From UBA8529 sp964390565 (lineage in GTDB: Bacteria > Bacteroidota > Bacteroidia > Bacteroidales > Tenuifilaceae), in the NCBI GenBank assembly GCA_964390565.1, contig CAYMII010000005.1:67458-131457 (forward strand): a stretch of DNA of 64,000 nucleotides. The letters run 5' to 3'. Position numbers and translations under genes: made by a program. The first letter of the stretch is position 1. Each line of letters begins with the position of its first letter. Positions 1-6,536 of the stretch are shown here, one piece after another. Under the pieces are notes generated by a model. It had not been told where the DNA came from. It was given only the letters and a program-made list of their open reading frames with translations, and did not search any database.

Positions 1-124
1 TCGAAACCGTATTGTATGCTGGTTTAGGCTCAGGTAGTTTATCCATAACATCGTTTACAAACCCCTTTTGGATATCCCAAAGTACCTGCATTATTTGCTC
101 TTCGGCTTTTGTTAACTCTTTCAT
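1..124 (-). CDS. BlaI/MecI-family transcriptional repressor, N-terminal part (gene runs off the window)
   Basis: Only the first 41 codons are present, reading leftward from the ATG at 124-122; the rest lies outside the window. The peptide starts MKELTKAEEQIMQVLWDIQK and continues into a VMDKLPEPKPAYNTVS segment, which matches the N-terminal winged helix of BlaI/MecI/CopY repressors (family knowledge). In Bacteroidota these repressors are usually followed by an M56 BlaR1/MecR1-type sensor peptidase, so one may lie just left of the window (inference). The upstream region carries a promoter overlapped by two palindromes, which fits autorepression. The family call is fairly firm; the regulated function cannot be told from this fragment. 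Confidence 0.8.
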   Translation of the reverse strand, partial: MKELTKAEEQIMQVLWDIQKGFVNDVMDKLPEPKPAYNTVS

Positions 125-161
125 AAAATACTATCGATTTAAATAACATTTACTTTACGAT

Positions 162-193
162 ACAAATATATAACTAAAACATTAGTTTAACAA
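162..193 (-). promoter_or_regulatory. Bacteroidota-type promoter of the BlaI-like gene
   Basis: On the minus strand a TTG (positions 193-191) is followed after 20 bases by TATATTTGT (170-162), matching the Bacteroidetes pattern TTG-N17-23-TAnnTTTG(C/T). It sits 38 bases upstream of the BlaI-like ATG. Motif and spacing are seen; promoter activity is inferred. Confidence 0.6.
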
Positions 194-207
194 CTAAATG
201 TTTAGTT
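172..207. promoter_or_regulatory. Tandem palindromic operators, probably for the BlaI-like repressor
   Basis: Two palindromes of the same form, AACTAA-N4-TTAGTT at 172-187 and AACTAAA-TG-TTTAGTT at 192-207, have centres exactly 20 bp apart, about two helical turns. The first fills the spacer between the -33 and -7 boxes of the minus-strand promoter and the second covers the -33 box. BlaI/MecI dimers bind palindromic operators, often in tandem, so these are the obvious candidates (inference). Confidence 0.6.
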
Positions 208-360
208 AATTTTGAAATAAAATGTAAATAAATGATAATTAGGTGTTTATGATTTATGTTATACATTAGCAAGATTGGATAAGTCTTAGCAACCTAATAT
301 TGATAATTTTGTTTCGGGTTAACCTTTAAACATGTTTGAAACATTATTTAAATAAAGAAA

Positions 361-1233
361 ATGACAGGAACCGAACAAACATTAAAAACTTATCACGAGC
401 GAATAAATGTGGTGATTCAATATATTCATAACCATATTGGCGATAAACTTGATCTTGAATATTTGGCAAGTATCTCGTGCTACTCATCGTTCCATTTTCA
501 TCGAATAATGAGGGCGTACCTTGGCGAATCAATTGGGAACTATTTGCAACGAACACGCCTTGGAGTTGCAGCGCAACTGCTTAGGGTAACAGATATGCAA
601 GTGTCGGAAATAGCTTTTAAGGTTGGGTACGATTCACAAGCATCAATCAATAAGGTTTTTAAGCGTAGGTTCGGGATTACACCTGGTCAGTTTAGGGCTG
701 ATAGAGATTTTCAACTCCCATTTCGTGAACCATTAAAAGAGAAAATTACCATGAAAAATTTAACGCTTAACCCAGAATATCGAACTATCAACGATTTAAA
801 AGTAATTTATGTGACAGCCATAGGAACCTATGGCGACCATAACACCGAAAATGCTTGGAAAACTGTTTGCGGTTTTGTAGGTAAAAATAGGCTTTTTGGA
901 CCCGATGCCCAGTTTCTTGGTGTTAGCCACGATGATCCCTCTTTAACCGAGGCTGAAAAGTGTCGCTACGAGGCGTGCGTTACCGTTAAATCAGATGTTA
1001 AGCCTGATGGAATAGTTGGATTTAAGACAATAAGGGGTGGAAAGTATGCCGTATTCAAGCTTGTTGGGCCTTATACGCTTCTTGCGCCATCATATCAATA
1101 CATTTATGGAACTTGGGTTCCTGAAAATAGTGTTGAACTTCGCGATGAACCTGGTTTTGAGAAGTATTTAAATACTACTGATAAAACTGCACCCGAAAAG
1201 TTGGAGACTGAAATCTGGGTTCCGGTAAAGTAG
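361..1233 (+). CDS. AraC-family transcriptional regulator with GyrI-like effector domain
   Basis: A 290-residue protein. Residues about 10-115 form an AraC/XylS DNA-binding domain with two helix-turn-helix units (SSFHFHRIMRAYLGESIGNY and a second one ending in the family signature FGITPGQFR). Residues about 135-290 resemble the GyrI/SbmC small-molecule-binding fold, with the typical ending EIWVPVK. This SoxS/Rob-like architecture is common in AraC regulators that sense small hydrophobic ligands or drugs (family knowledge). The ATG at 361 lies directly after an A-rich stretch without a Shine-Dalgarno sequence, normal for this phylum. No obvious target operon is adjacent, and the ligand is unknown. 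Confidence 0.85.
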   Translation: MTGTEQTLKTYHERINVVIQYIHNHIGDKLDLEYLASISCYSSFHFHRIMRAYLGESIGNYLQRTRLGVAAQLLRVTDMQVSEIAFKVGYDSQASINKVFKRRFGITPGQFRADRDFQLPFREPLKEKITMKNLTLNPEYRTINDLKVIYVTAIGTYGDHNTENAWKTVCGFVGKNRLFGPDAQFLGVSHDDPSLTEAEKCRYEACVTVKSDVKPDGIVGFKTIRGGKYAVFKLVGPYTLLAPSYQYIYGTWVPENSVELRDEPGFEKYLNTTDKTAPEKLETEIWVPVK

Positions 1234-1247
1234 GGAAGGGCTAATTT

Positions 1248-1285
1248 AATGGAATGTTGGGTTTTATTACTCCCATCATTCCATT
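1248..1285. repeat. Hairpin of ATTCC-type repeat downstream of the AraC gene
   Basis: A 14-base arm at 1248-1261 pairs with 1272-1285 with one mismatch around a 10-base loop, followed by further ATTCCA repeats up to about 1304. It could end transcription of the AraC-type gene, but there is no T-run, so it looks more like an interspersed REP-like hairpin. Confidence 0.5.
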
Positions 1286-1316
1286 ATTCAAACATTCCAA
1301 TATATCGCTTTGAATT

Positions 1317-1619
1317 TTACTTTATAGCTGTTAATAATGTCGTGTCAGTTACAATTTTCACCTCAATCTCATTATTATTCAGTAAAAGTGCGAATAGATG
1401 CTTAAGGTTTTGCTCTGCATTCTGCTTGGCTTTTAATAAAATTTCGCTTCGGATAGCCCTGTTTCGAAGAGAGTCGAGGCAGTTTCGTTTAACCTGCTTG
1501 AGGATTTTGATATTATCAGCATTCTTGTTGAATTCGATTATTTCAAAACCTTTTAGCCCTAATTCGGGGATAAACCATGGGTTTATATCGCACGAAAGAA
1601 TTTGTGACGAGTTTTTTGA
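1317..1619 (-). pseudogene. 3' relic of a DUF4230-like gene
   Basis: The minus strand holds an open frame of 100 codons with no plausible start: it begins directly after an in-frame TAA (1622-1620) and contains no ATG. The peptide reads like a protein C-terminus: SSQILSCDINPWFIPELGLK, then a long amphipathic helix (VKRNCLDSLRNRAIRSEILL, KAKQNAEQNLKHLF) and a short beta end before the stop at 1319-1317. The pattern resembles the C-terminal half of DUF4230 proteins, from memory. The 5' half is missing, and the 210-residue membrane-protein gene ends only 6 bases upstream of the fragment, suggesting truncation by rearrangement. The DUF4230 assignment is moderately sure; that it is a fragment is surer. 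Confidence 0.5.
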
Positions 1620-1624
1620 TTATC

Positions 1625-2257
1625 TTATTTTATTAACCATTTATTGGTTAAATAGAGGCCAAGCCCAGATGCCATTATTATTAATAGTTTAATAAAATTA
1701 TTTACTTCAAAAAAAGCATAAGTCAAGAGAAATAAAACTGAGATTACTAAGGTTAAAGAAAATATATATTGTAGTGAAAGCAAAGCAAACCCAACAAAAC
1801 GTTTAAAAGGATTATAATTTGAAAATCTCCTGTAAAAACTAATCTCATCTTTAATCTTAGAAATTTGCAGGTACAAATCTTCATCAATTTTTGTTATTGT
1901 AGTTAATAGCAAGTTCTCATCTGTCTTTGGGTCAATAGCGATTTTCATTATCGAGTCAAATGTTTCTTTATTTAAGTAACCTACTCTACCATCTTTGAGC
2001 ATAATTTCTTGAAGCTGGTTTTTGTAGCCTAGACTATCATTGCCTTCGGGGAAATAAGCTATAAAATTAAGTCTTGTTTTAATTTCAGTCAAAATTTCAA
2101 TCCTTTTTTCTAAGAATTTGTAAAATGTATTTCTTGATTCATTGATAGGCTTCTCAATTAAGCTTTTTACTAGCCAAGAAATGAATGCAATTAAAGTGGT
2201 CATAAGGAATATGAATACATCGGGATGTGCATTCTTAATTATCGAATCTAAATCCAT
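1625..2257 (-). CDS. Membrane protein of unknown function, partner of the adjacent penicillin-binding protein
   Basis: A 210-residue protein I do not recognise. It has one hydrophobic segment near the N-terminus (residues about 12-33), a charged, mostly helical middle region (about 35-150, lysine-rich) and two hydrophobic segments near the C-terminus (about 153-178 and 187-207). Its start overlaps the end of the upstream penicillin-binding-protein gene by 10 bases, so the two are translationally coupled and probably work together. That neighbour lacks its own membrane anchor, so this protein could tether it (inference). Composition is AT-rich, as in the neighbour, and unlike the conserved genes further right. 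Confidence 0.65.
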   Translation of the reverse strand: MDLDSIIKNAHPDVFIFLMTTLIAFISWLVKSLIEKPINESRNTFYKFLEKRIEILTEIKTRLNFIAYFPEGNDSLGYKNQLQEIMLKDGRVGYLNKETFDSIMKIAIDPKTDENLLLTTITKIDEDLYLQISKIKDEISFYRRFSNYNPFKRFVGFALLSLQYIFSLTLVISVLFLLTYAFFEVNNFIKLLIIMASGLGLYLTNKWLIK

Positions 2258-3735
2258 TTGTAATTGTTTTTATTTTTAAAAAAAGAAGAGAAATTCTTTG
2301 AGATATGACTCATAAAACTCCCTTCTTTAGATTTATCATTAATAATATTATCGTTTCTGAGAACAGCAAATGTTAATTCAGAGTTACCTAAAACTGCATA
2401 CCGTTCTTTATTATCATTGGTTGTACCTGTCTTGAGAAATGCATTTTCAATTTGAAATCCTAATTTCTCAATAAAAATTTTATTAAGTATTGACAAACAT
2501 TCTTTTTTACTTTCAGTAAGACTATTTGGTGAGAAGAAATTGGAATAAGCAAAAGCAAGTTCAAATAGTGATATGCCACTTCGAGTGGCACCTAAAATAC
2601 TTGACTGCAAAAAATCACTTTGTTCACGATTAAAAACATTTGCTAAAAAAATTAAAGAACTATCAATGTTGATTTTATTTGCGGCATTTATAAACGAATT
2701 ATTATTAGAATAATACAAAGCCTCCATTAAATTAAGTTGAGCCTTAACATTTCTTACTTCTTTAACATTCCAAGTTAGATTATTCTTTAGAGCATCAAAT
2801 CTTTCGAATTTAGAAATTCCACTGTCCCGTAAATGACAGTAAAGTAAAGGTTTAAGTGTTGAGCCGACGTTAGATCTTGAGATGAATGGGTAGTCTGTTC
2901 CAAAACTACTAGCAAAGGCAACAACCTTATTGCTTTTAATGGCTATAATTGATACAGGATATTTCGAACTTCTAACAAATTGGGTGGCGAAGTTTTGAAT
3001 GTTGATGTCGATAGTTGATAGAATTTTTTTCTGGTTGGTAATCGTTTGTGCTGTTATAAACGGAATAGCAGACCTCTTAATTGTTTGTAAACAGTTTTCT
3101 TTAAGAAATAGTTTTTTCTTTAAATTTCTATTGTTTTTTGTTTTTGAAATCAAATTTATTTGGCATAAAGAGTTACTTATGAATCGATATCTTGCGTTAG
3201 CAATTTCAGATTTTTCTATATAATAGTTTGGGCCTCTTAGAATGGTTAGCAAATATAAAAGTTCAGGTTGACTTAGTTTATTAACCTCTTTCCCAAAGTA
3301 ATGTAATCCAGCGGCTCTAATGCCCCTTATGTTTTTACCAAAGTATATGTTGTTGAAGTAAAGATCAATTATTTCATCTTTAGTATATTTAATTTCAAGT
3401 TGAATTGCTTTTATTGTTTCTCTTAATTTTCTTGTAAATGTTTTTCTATTGTCTCTTAAAAGATTTCTTGCGAGTTGTTGCGTTATGGTACTACCTCCTT
3501 GTATTATTTTTCCTGCTTTAATGTTTTTAAAAATTGCTCTTGATATACCTCTAAGGTCAATACCATGATGGTCGTAGAAACGCTTATCCTCAATGTGTAC
3601 CAAAAATGACTTAAGTTTGGTAGGAATATTTTCTGAGATAGCCTTGCATTCATAATTTTCTGAAACAACTCCAAAAGGGATTTCTTTGTTTATTTCTTTG
3701 CAATAAATAACATAACCATCTGGAATTTCATTCAT
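2248..3735 (-). CDS. Small bifunctional penicillin-binding protein (GT51 transglycosylase + transpeptidase) without a membrane anchor
   Basis: A 495-residue protein. The GT51 motifs are all present: IEDKRFYDHHGID (catalytic Glu about 49), GGSTITQQLARN (80-91), RKLRE (102-106), DLYFNNIYFG (124-133) and LRGPNYY (166-172). The transpeptidase part has STLK (Ser292-Lys295), SNN (343-345) and KTGT (435-438). It should polymerise lipid II and cross-link peptides. It is short for a class A enzyme (usually 600-850 residues), and the N-terminus shows no signal peptide or transmembrane helix, which a periplasmic GT51 enzyme normally needs. The overlapping downstream gene encodes a membrane protein that may supply the anchor. 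AT-rich codon use and the adjacent gene relic suggest acquisition by transfer. Confidence 0.8.
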   Translation of the reverse strand: MNEIPDGYVIYCKEINKEIPFGVVSENYECKAISENIPTKLKSFLVHIEDKRFYDHHGIDLRGISRAIFKNIKAGKIIQGGSTITQQLARNLLRDNRKTFTRKLRETIKAIQLEIKYTKDEIIDLYFNNIYFGKNIRGIRAAGLHYFGKEVNKLSQPELLYLLTILRGPNYYIEKSEIANARYRFISNSLCQINLISKTKNNRNLKKKLFLKENCLQTIKRSAIPFITAQTITNQKKILSTIDINIQNFATQFVRSSKYPVSIIAIKSNKVVAFASSFGTDYPFISRSNVGSTLKPLLYCHLRDSGISKFERFDALKNNLTWNVKEVRNVKAQLNLMEALYYSNNNSFINAANKINIDSSLIFLANVFNREQSDFLQSSILGATRSGISLFELAFAYSNFFSPNSLTESKKECLSILNKIFIEKLGFQIENAFLKTGTTNDNKERYAVLGNSELTFAVLRNDNIINDKSKEGSFMSHISKNFSSFFKNKNNYKWI

Positions 3736-3966
3736 ACAATTTTGATTCTTCTTATTTCGTAATTACAAAAAAAACATAAAAAGATCGACAACTAATCTCG
3801 GATAACTTGTCGTCTTTAAGCTAGTTTTATTTGTGGCTGTCACGTTGAATATGCCAATGCATTGTTAAATTCTATTTTATTAGTAATAAAATTAAACAAA
3901 ATTGCAACGCTAGTCAATCTTATTGATAAAAGAAAAAGTGTAGGAAATAAACTATAAATTAAAACT

Positions 3967-4899
3967 TTACAAAACAAAAAAGCGTCGTCCCCAAACAGCA
4001 ATAATGGCTAAAATAACTCGAGGGACAAGTAGCCACCAAGCAGAAACGCCAATTGCTGCGTAAAGGAGAAGGTCTTCGAGATTTGAGTGTGAAATGGCGA
4101 TGTGATAATTTAGTAAATCGGCATCTTGCTTGGTAATTCTTCCCGATTCAACCTCATCAATCATAATTGCGGCGCCATAAGCTAAGCCAAGTAGATTTGC
4201 TGCAATCCACATCAAAGTTGTAGATTTTGGCAAACCCATCCCTTTTAATACTGGACTGAAGATGTTTGAGAGAAGTACCGTAATCTTAAATTCAAGCAAT
4301 ATCTTTTGAAGAATCATCAAGAGTGTTATGAGTACGACAATTTTAAGGCTTAGCTTTAAAGATGATATTGTCCAATTAACCAAAACTTCTTTTAGCGTTG
4401 GGTTGTCAATGTGATGAATGCCAAGCGATGATTCACCCATTTGGACAGGAAGCAAATAGTTTAAGATAATGGCAGCAACAACTGATGAAATTATTCTCAA
4501 TGCTACCATGTGCCATGCTTTCGAACCAGTTTTCTTTTGAACAGCAGTTTCAACAATCAGGTTATGCGCAACAAGGCTCATGATGGCAAGTATGGTCATC
4601 TCGCGAATGGTGAAATTCAGCGAGGTCATTACTGCAATTGCAGAATAAACATTTAAAAAAGCTGATGAAATGTAAACGAGAGCGGCTTCCCCTTTAAGGC
4701 CAATAAGCCCGAATGCTGGTGATAGTAATTCTGAAATGAAATTTAAAACTCCGAAATGGTATAAAAGTGTTACTGTAAGTGATATTGGGATTGTAATCTT
4801 CAAAAACCACAATGAAGTTTTTAGCGCAGATGGCATTGCCGATTTCACACATGTTAATATTCTTTGCGTGAATAAGGGTTTTGAAGAATCTTTTCTCAT
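3967..4899 (-). CDS. Nucleoside-recognition (Gate) domain membrane protein
   Basis: A 310-residue integral membrane protein with about eight hydrophobic segments arranged as two Gate-type halves, as in spore maturation proteins A/B and the pore part of FeoB (family knowledge). Signs of the family are the FLNVYSAIAVMTSLNF and SLVAHNLIVETAV segments in the first half and AANLLGLAYGAAIMIDEVES in the second. The transported substrate is not known for most members. The downstream gene, 24 bases from the ATG side of the next membrane protein, points to a two-gene unit with it. It has no visible promoter box that I can support. Confidence 0.75.
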   Translation of the reverse strand: MRKDSSKPLFTQRILTCVKSAMPSALKTSLWFLKITIPISLTVTLLYHFGVLNFISELLSPAFGLIGLKGEAALVYISSAFLNVYSAIAVMTSLNFTIREMTILAIMSLVAHNLIVETAVQKKTGSKAWHMVALRIISSVVAAIILNYLLPVQMGESSLGIHHIDNPTLKEVLVNWTISSLKLSLKIVVLITLLMILQKILLEFKITVLLSNIFSPVLKGMGLPKSTTLMWIAANLLGLAYGAAIMIDEVESGRITKQDADLLNYHIAISHSNLEDLLLYAAIGVSAWWLLVPRVILAIIAVWGRRFFVL

Positions 4900-4923
4900 T
4901 ATTTTGAATTGAACAGGTCAGGC

Positions 4924-5490
4924 TTAATGGGTAAACGATTTTCTTTTCTTCTTGTAATCAAATGTTAGTGTAATGCCTAAAACAAGAAGGGTAATGCTTA
5001 TTAATGCAGGTAGCAGGTACATGTTTTGTGAAGATAAAATTAACCCGAGTATTAATGAGCCAATAGATATTACTCCTGCAAAAATAGCATATAAGTTTGT
5101 TTTGTAAAACCAAGCATAAGGAAAAAAGTGTGCGCCAGTGATTATTGCATAAACCATAATAAAATATTCAGGCATTTTGATTAGAGCAAAAATCAAAAAT
5201 GGAAAATAGAATAGTTGAGCAAAATTGAACCAAAGACCAAGTGGTTGTAGTGGATTTTCTTTATCCTTCCAATTCGTTTTTAAGATTTTGGAGGCAAGTA
5301 AGGCTAACGGAAGTAGTAAACTTCCAACAATAAAGGTGAGGACTGATTTGTTATATGCACTTGTATTTAATGTCCAAATAACTGCAATTAAACACCAAAC
5401 AATACTTGCCGAATAAATAAAATCAATTCCGTTTTTTGCTTTAACCGATAAGCTAATCCTTAAGTTTTCGAATTTGTCTTGGATATCCAT
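4924..5490 (-). CDS. Polytopic membrane protein, possibly DUF7010 family
   Basis: A 188-residue protein with five to six transmembrane segments and a short charged tail ending KKKRKSF. The start MDIQDKFENLRISLSVKAKN followed by GIDFIYSASIVW resembles small membrane proteins annotated DUF7010, from memory only. The function is unknown. It is upstream of, and in the same direction as, the Gate-domain protein with a 24-base gap, so the two are probably co-transcribed. Confidence 0.6.
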   Translation of the reverse strand: MDIQDKFENLRISLSVKAKNGIDFIYSASIVWCLIAVIWTLNTSAYNKSVLTFIVGSLLLPLALLASKILKTNWKDKENPLQPLGLWFNFAQLFYFPFLIFALIKMPEYFIMVYAIITGAHFFPYAWFYKTNLYAIFAGVISIGSLILGLILSSQNMYLLPALISITLLVLGITLTFDYKKKRKSFTH

Positions 5491-5540
5491 GTTTTAGTTG
5501 ATTTGAATCTCTTTAATGATGATTTTTTGACAGTGCATAA

Positions 5541-5570
5541 AATAAAAAAGCCCCAAATCCTTGGGGCTTT
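5541..5570 (-). terminator. Rho-independent terminator of the tRNA-Leu gene
   Basis: A perfect 10-bp stem (5547-5556 with 5561-5570) and ATCC loop lead, on the minus strand, into TTTTTTATTT. It starts one base after the tRNA 3' end, so it ends the tRNA transcript. Confidence 0.9.
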
Positions 5571-5571
5571 G

Positions 5572-5653
5572 TGCGGGTAAAGGGACTCGAACCCCCACGT
5601 CTCTCGACACTAGATCCTAAGTCTAGCGCGGCTACCAATTACGCCATACCCGC
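5572..5653 (-). tRNA. tRNA-Leu (anticodon TAG)
   Basis: The minus strand folds into a complete class II tRNA: acceptor stem GCGGGTA (5653-5647) pairs with TACCCGC (5579-5573), a D arm contains TTGGTAG, the anticodon stem CTAGA/TCTAG holds the loop CTTAGGA with anticodon TAG, an extra arm GTGTCGAGAGACGT is present, and the T arm contains GGTTCGAGTCC. The long variable arm and TAG anticodon indicate leucine. The CCA end is not encoded (CAA follows the discriminator A). Confidence 0.95.
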
Positions 5654-5756
5654 GAAAATTGTGGTGCAAATCTAAGGTTTTTTTTTAAAAGAGCAATAAT
5701 GTTGCAATTATTTTGTATAAAAATTTTCAAACATCTGAAGATGAGTGTCTTGAGAA

Positions 5757-6485
5757 TTATTTTCTGAGTTCAAAGTTCTTGCCTAAGTAAACTTTTCGTA
5801 CCTGTTCATCGTCGGCAAGTTCTTGGGCTGTTCCTGATTTTAGAATATCACCTTCGAATAAAAGGTAAGCCCTGTCAGTAATAGTAAGCGTTTCGTGAAC
5901 GTTATGGTCTGTAATTAAAATGCCGATATTTCTATCCTTCAAATGAGCAACGATGTTTTGGATATCTTCAACAGCAATTGGATCGACACCTGCAAAGGGT
6001 TCGTCGAGGAGAATAAATTTTGGGTCGAGTGCTAATGCACGGGCAATTTCAGTTCGCCTTCTTTCTCCACCAGATAGTTGTATTCCTAAACTCTTACGAA
6101 TTTTTGTTAAGCTAAACTCACTGATTAACGATTCAACTTTTTCCCTTTGATAATCTTTCGGGAAATCTGTCATTTCAAGCACTGACTTGATATTGTCCTC
6201 AACGCTTAAGCTTCTGAAAACTGATGCTTCTTGGGCAAGATAGCCAATGCCTCGTTGCGCTCTTCGGTAAACAGGCTCGTTTGTTATATCGATATCATCC
6301 AGGTAAATATTCCCAGCATTTGGGTGAACTAACCCAACAATCATGTAGAAAGTAGTGGTTTTTCCTGCTCCATTAGGGCCGAGTAGTCCAACTATTTCGC
6401 CTTGTTTTACTTCAACTGATGCACCTTTTACAACGGTTCTTGTTTTGTATCGTTTTACAAGGTTATTGGTGTATAGCCTCATCAT
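5757..6485 (-). CDS. lptB: LPS export ABC transporter ATP-binding protein LptB
   Basis: A 242-residue ABC ATPase. Walker A is GPNGAGKTT (about 35-43), the signature LSGGERRRTEIARALA, Walker B FILLDEPFAGVDP and the switch His in ITDHNVHETL. The ERRR form of the signature and DHNVHETL are typical of LptB, which powers lipopolysaccharide extraction from the inner membrane by LptFG (family knowledge). It is the last gene of a minus-strand envelope cluster (kdsD, tatC, DUF5686 protein, lptB). lptF/lptG are not in the window. Two ATGs occur in a row at 6485 and 6482. Confidence 0.93.
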   Translation of the reverse strand: MMRLYTNNLVKRYKTRTVVKGASVEVKQGEIVGLLGPNGAGKTTTFYMIVGLVHPNAGNIYLDDIDITNEPVYRRAQRGIGYLAQEASVFRSLSVEDNIKSVLEMTDFPKDYQREKVESLISEFSLTKIRKSLGIQLSGGERRRTEIARALALDPKFILLDEPFAGVDPIAVEDIQNIVAHLKDRNIGILITDHNVHETLTITDRAYLLFEGDILKSGTAQELADDEQVRKVYLGKNFELRK

Positions 6486-6536
6486 AATTTTAGAAGTTGA
6501 GAATAATTGGGTAAAACTAACAAATAATTGTAATAC

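Noticed and set aside
1249..1692. Plus-strand open frame of 147 codons
   Set aside because: It lies over the DUF4230-like relic and the end of the membrane-protein gene on the other strand; the peptide is low-complexity and hydrophobic without family resemblance.
2248..3735. Defence function for the penicillin-binding protein unit
   Set aside because: Although it looks foreign, there is no nuclease, toxin or known defence gene nearby, so I did not claim one.
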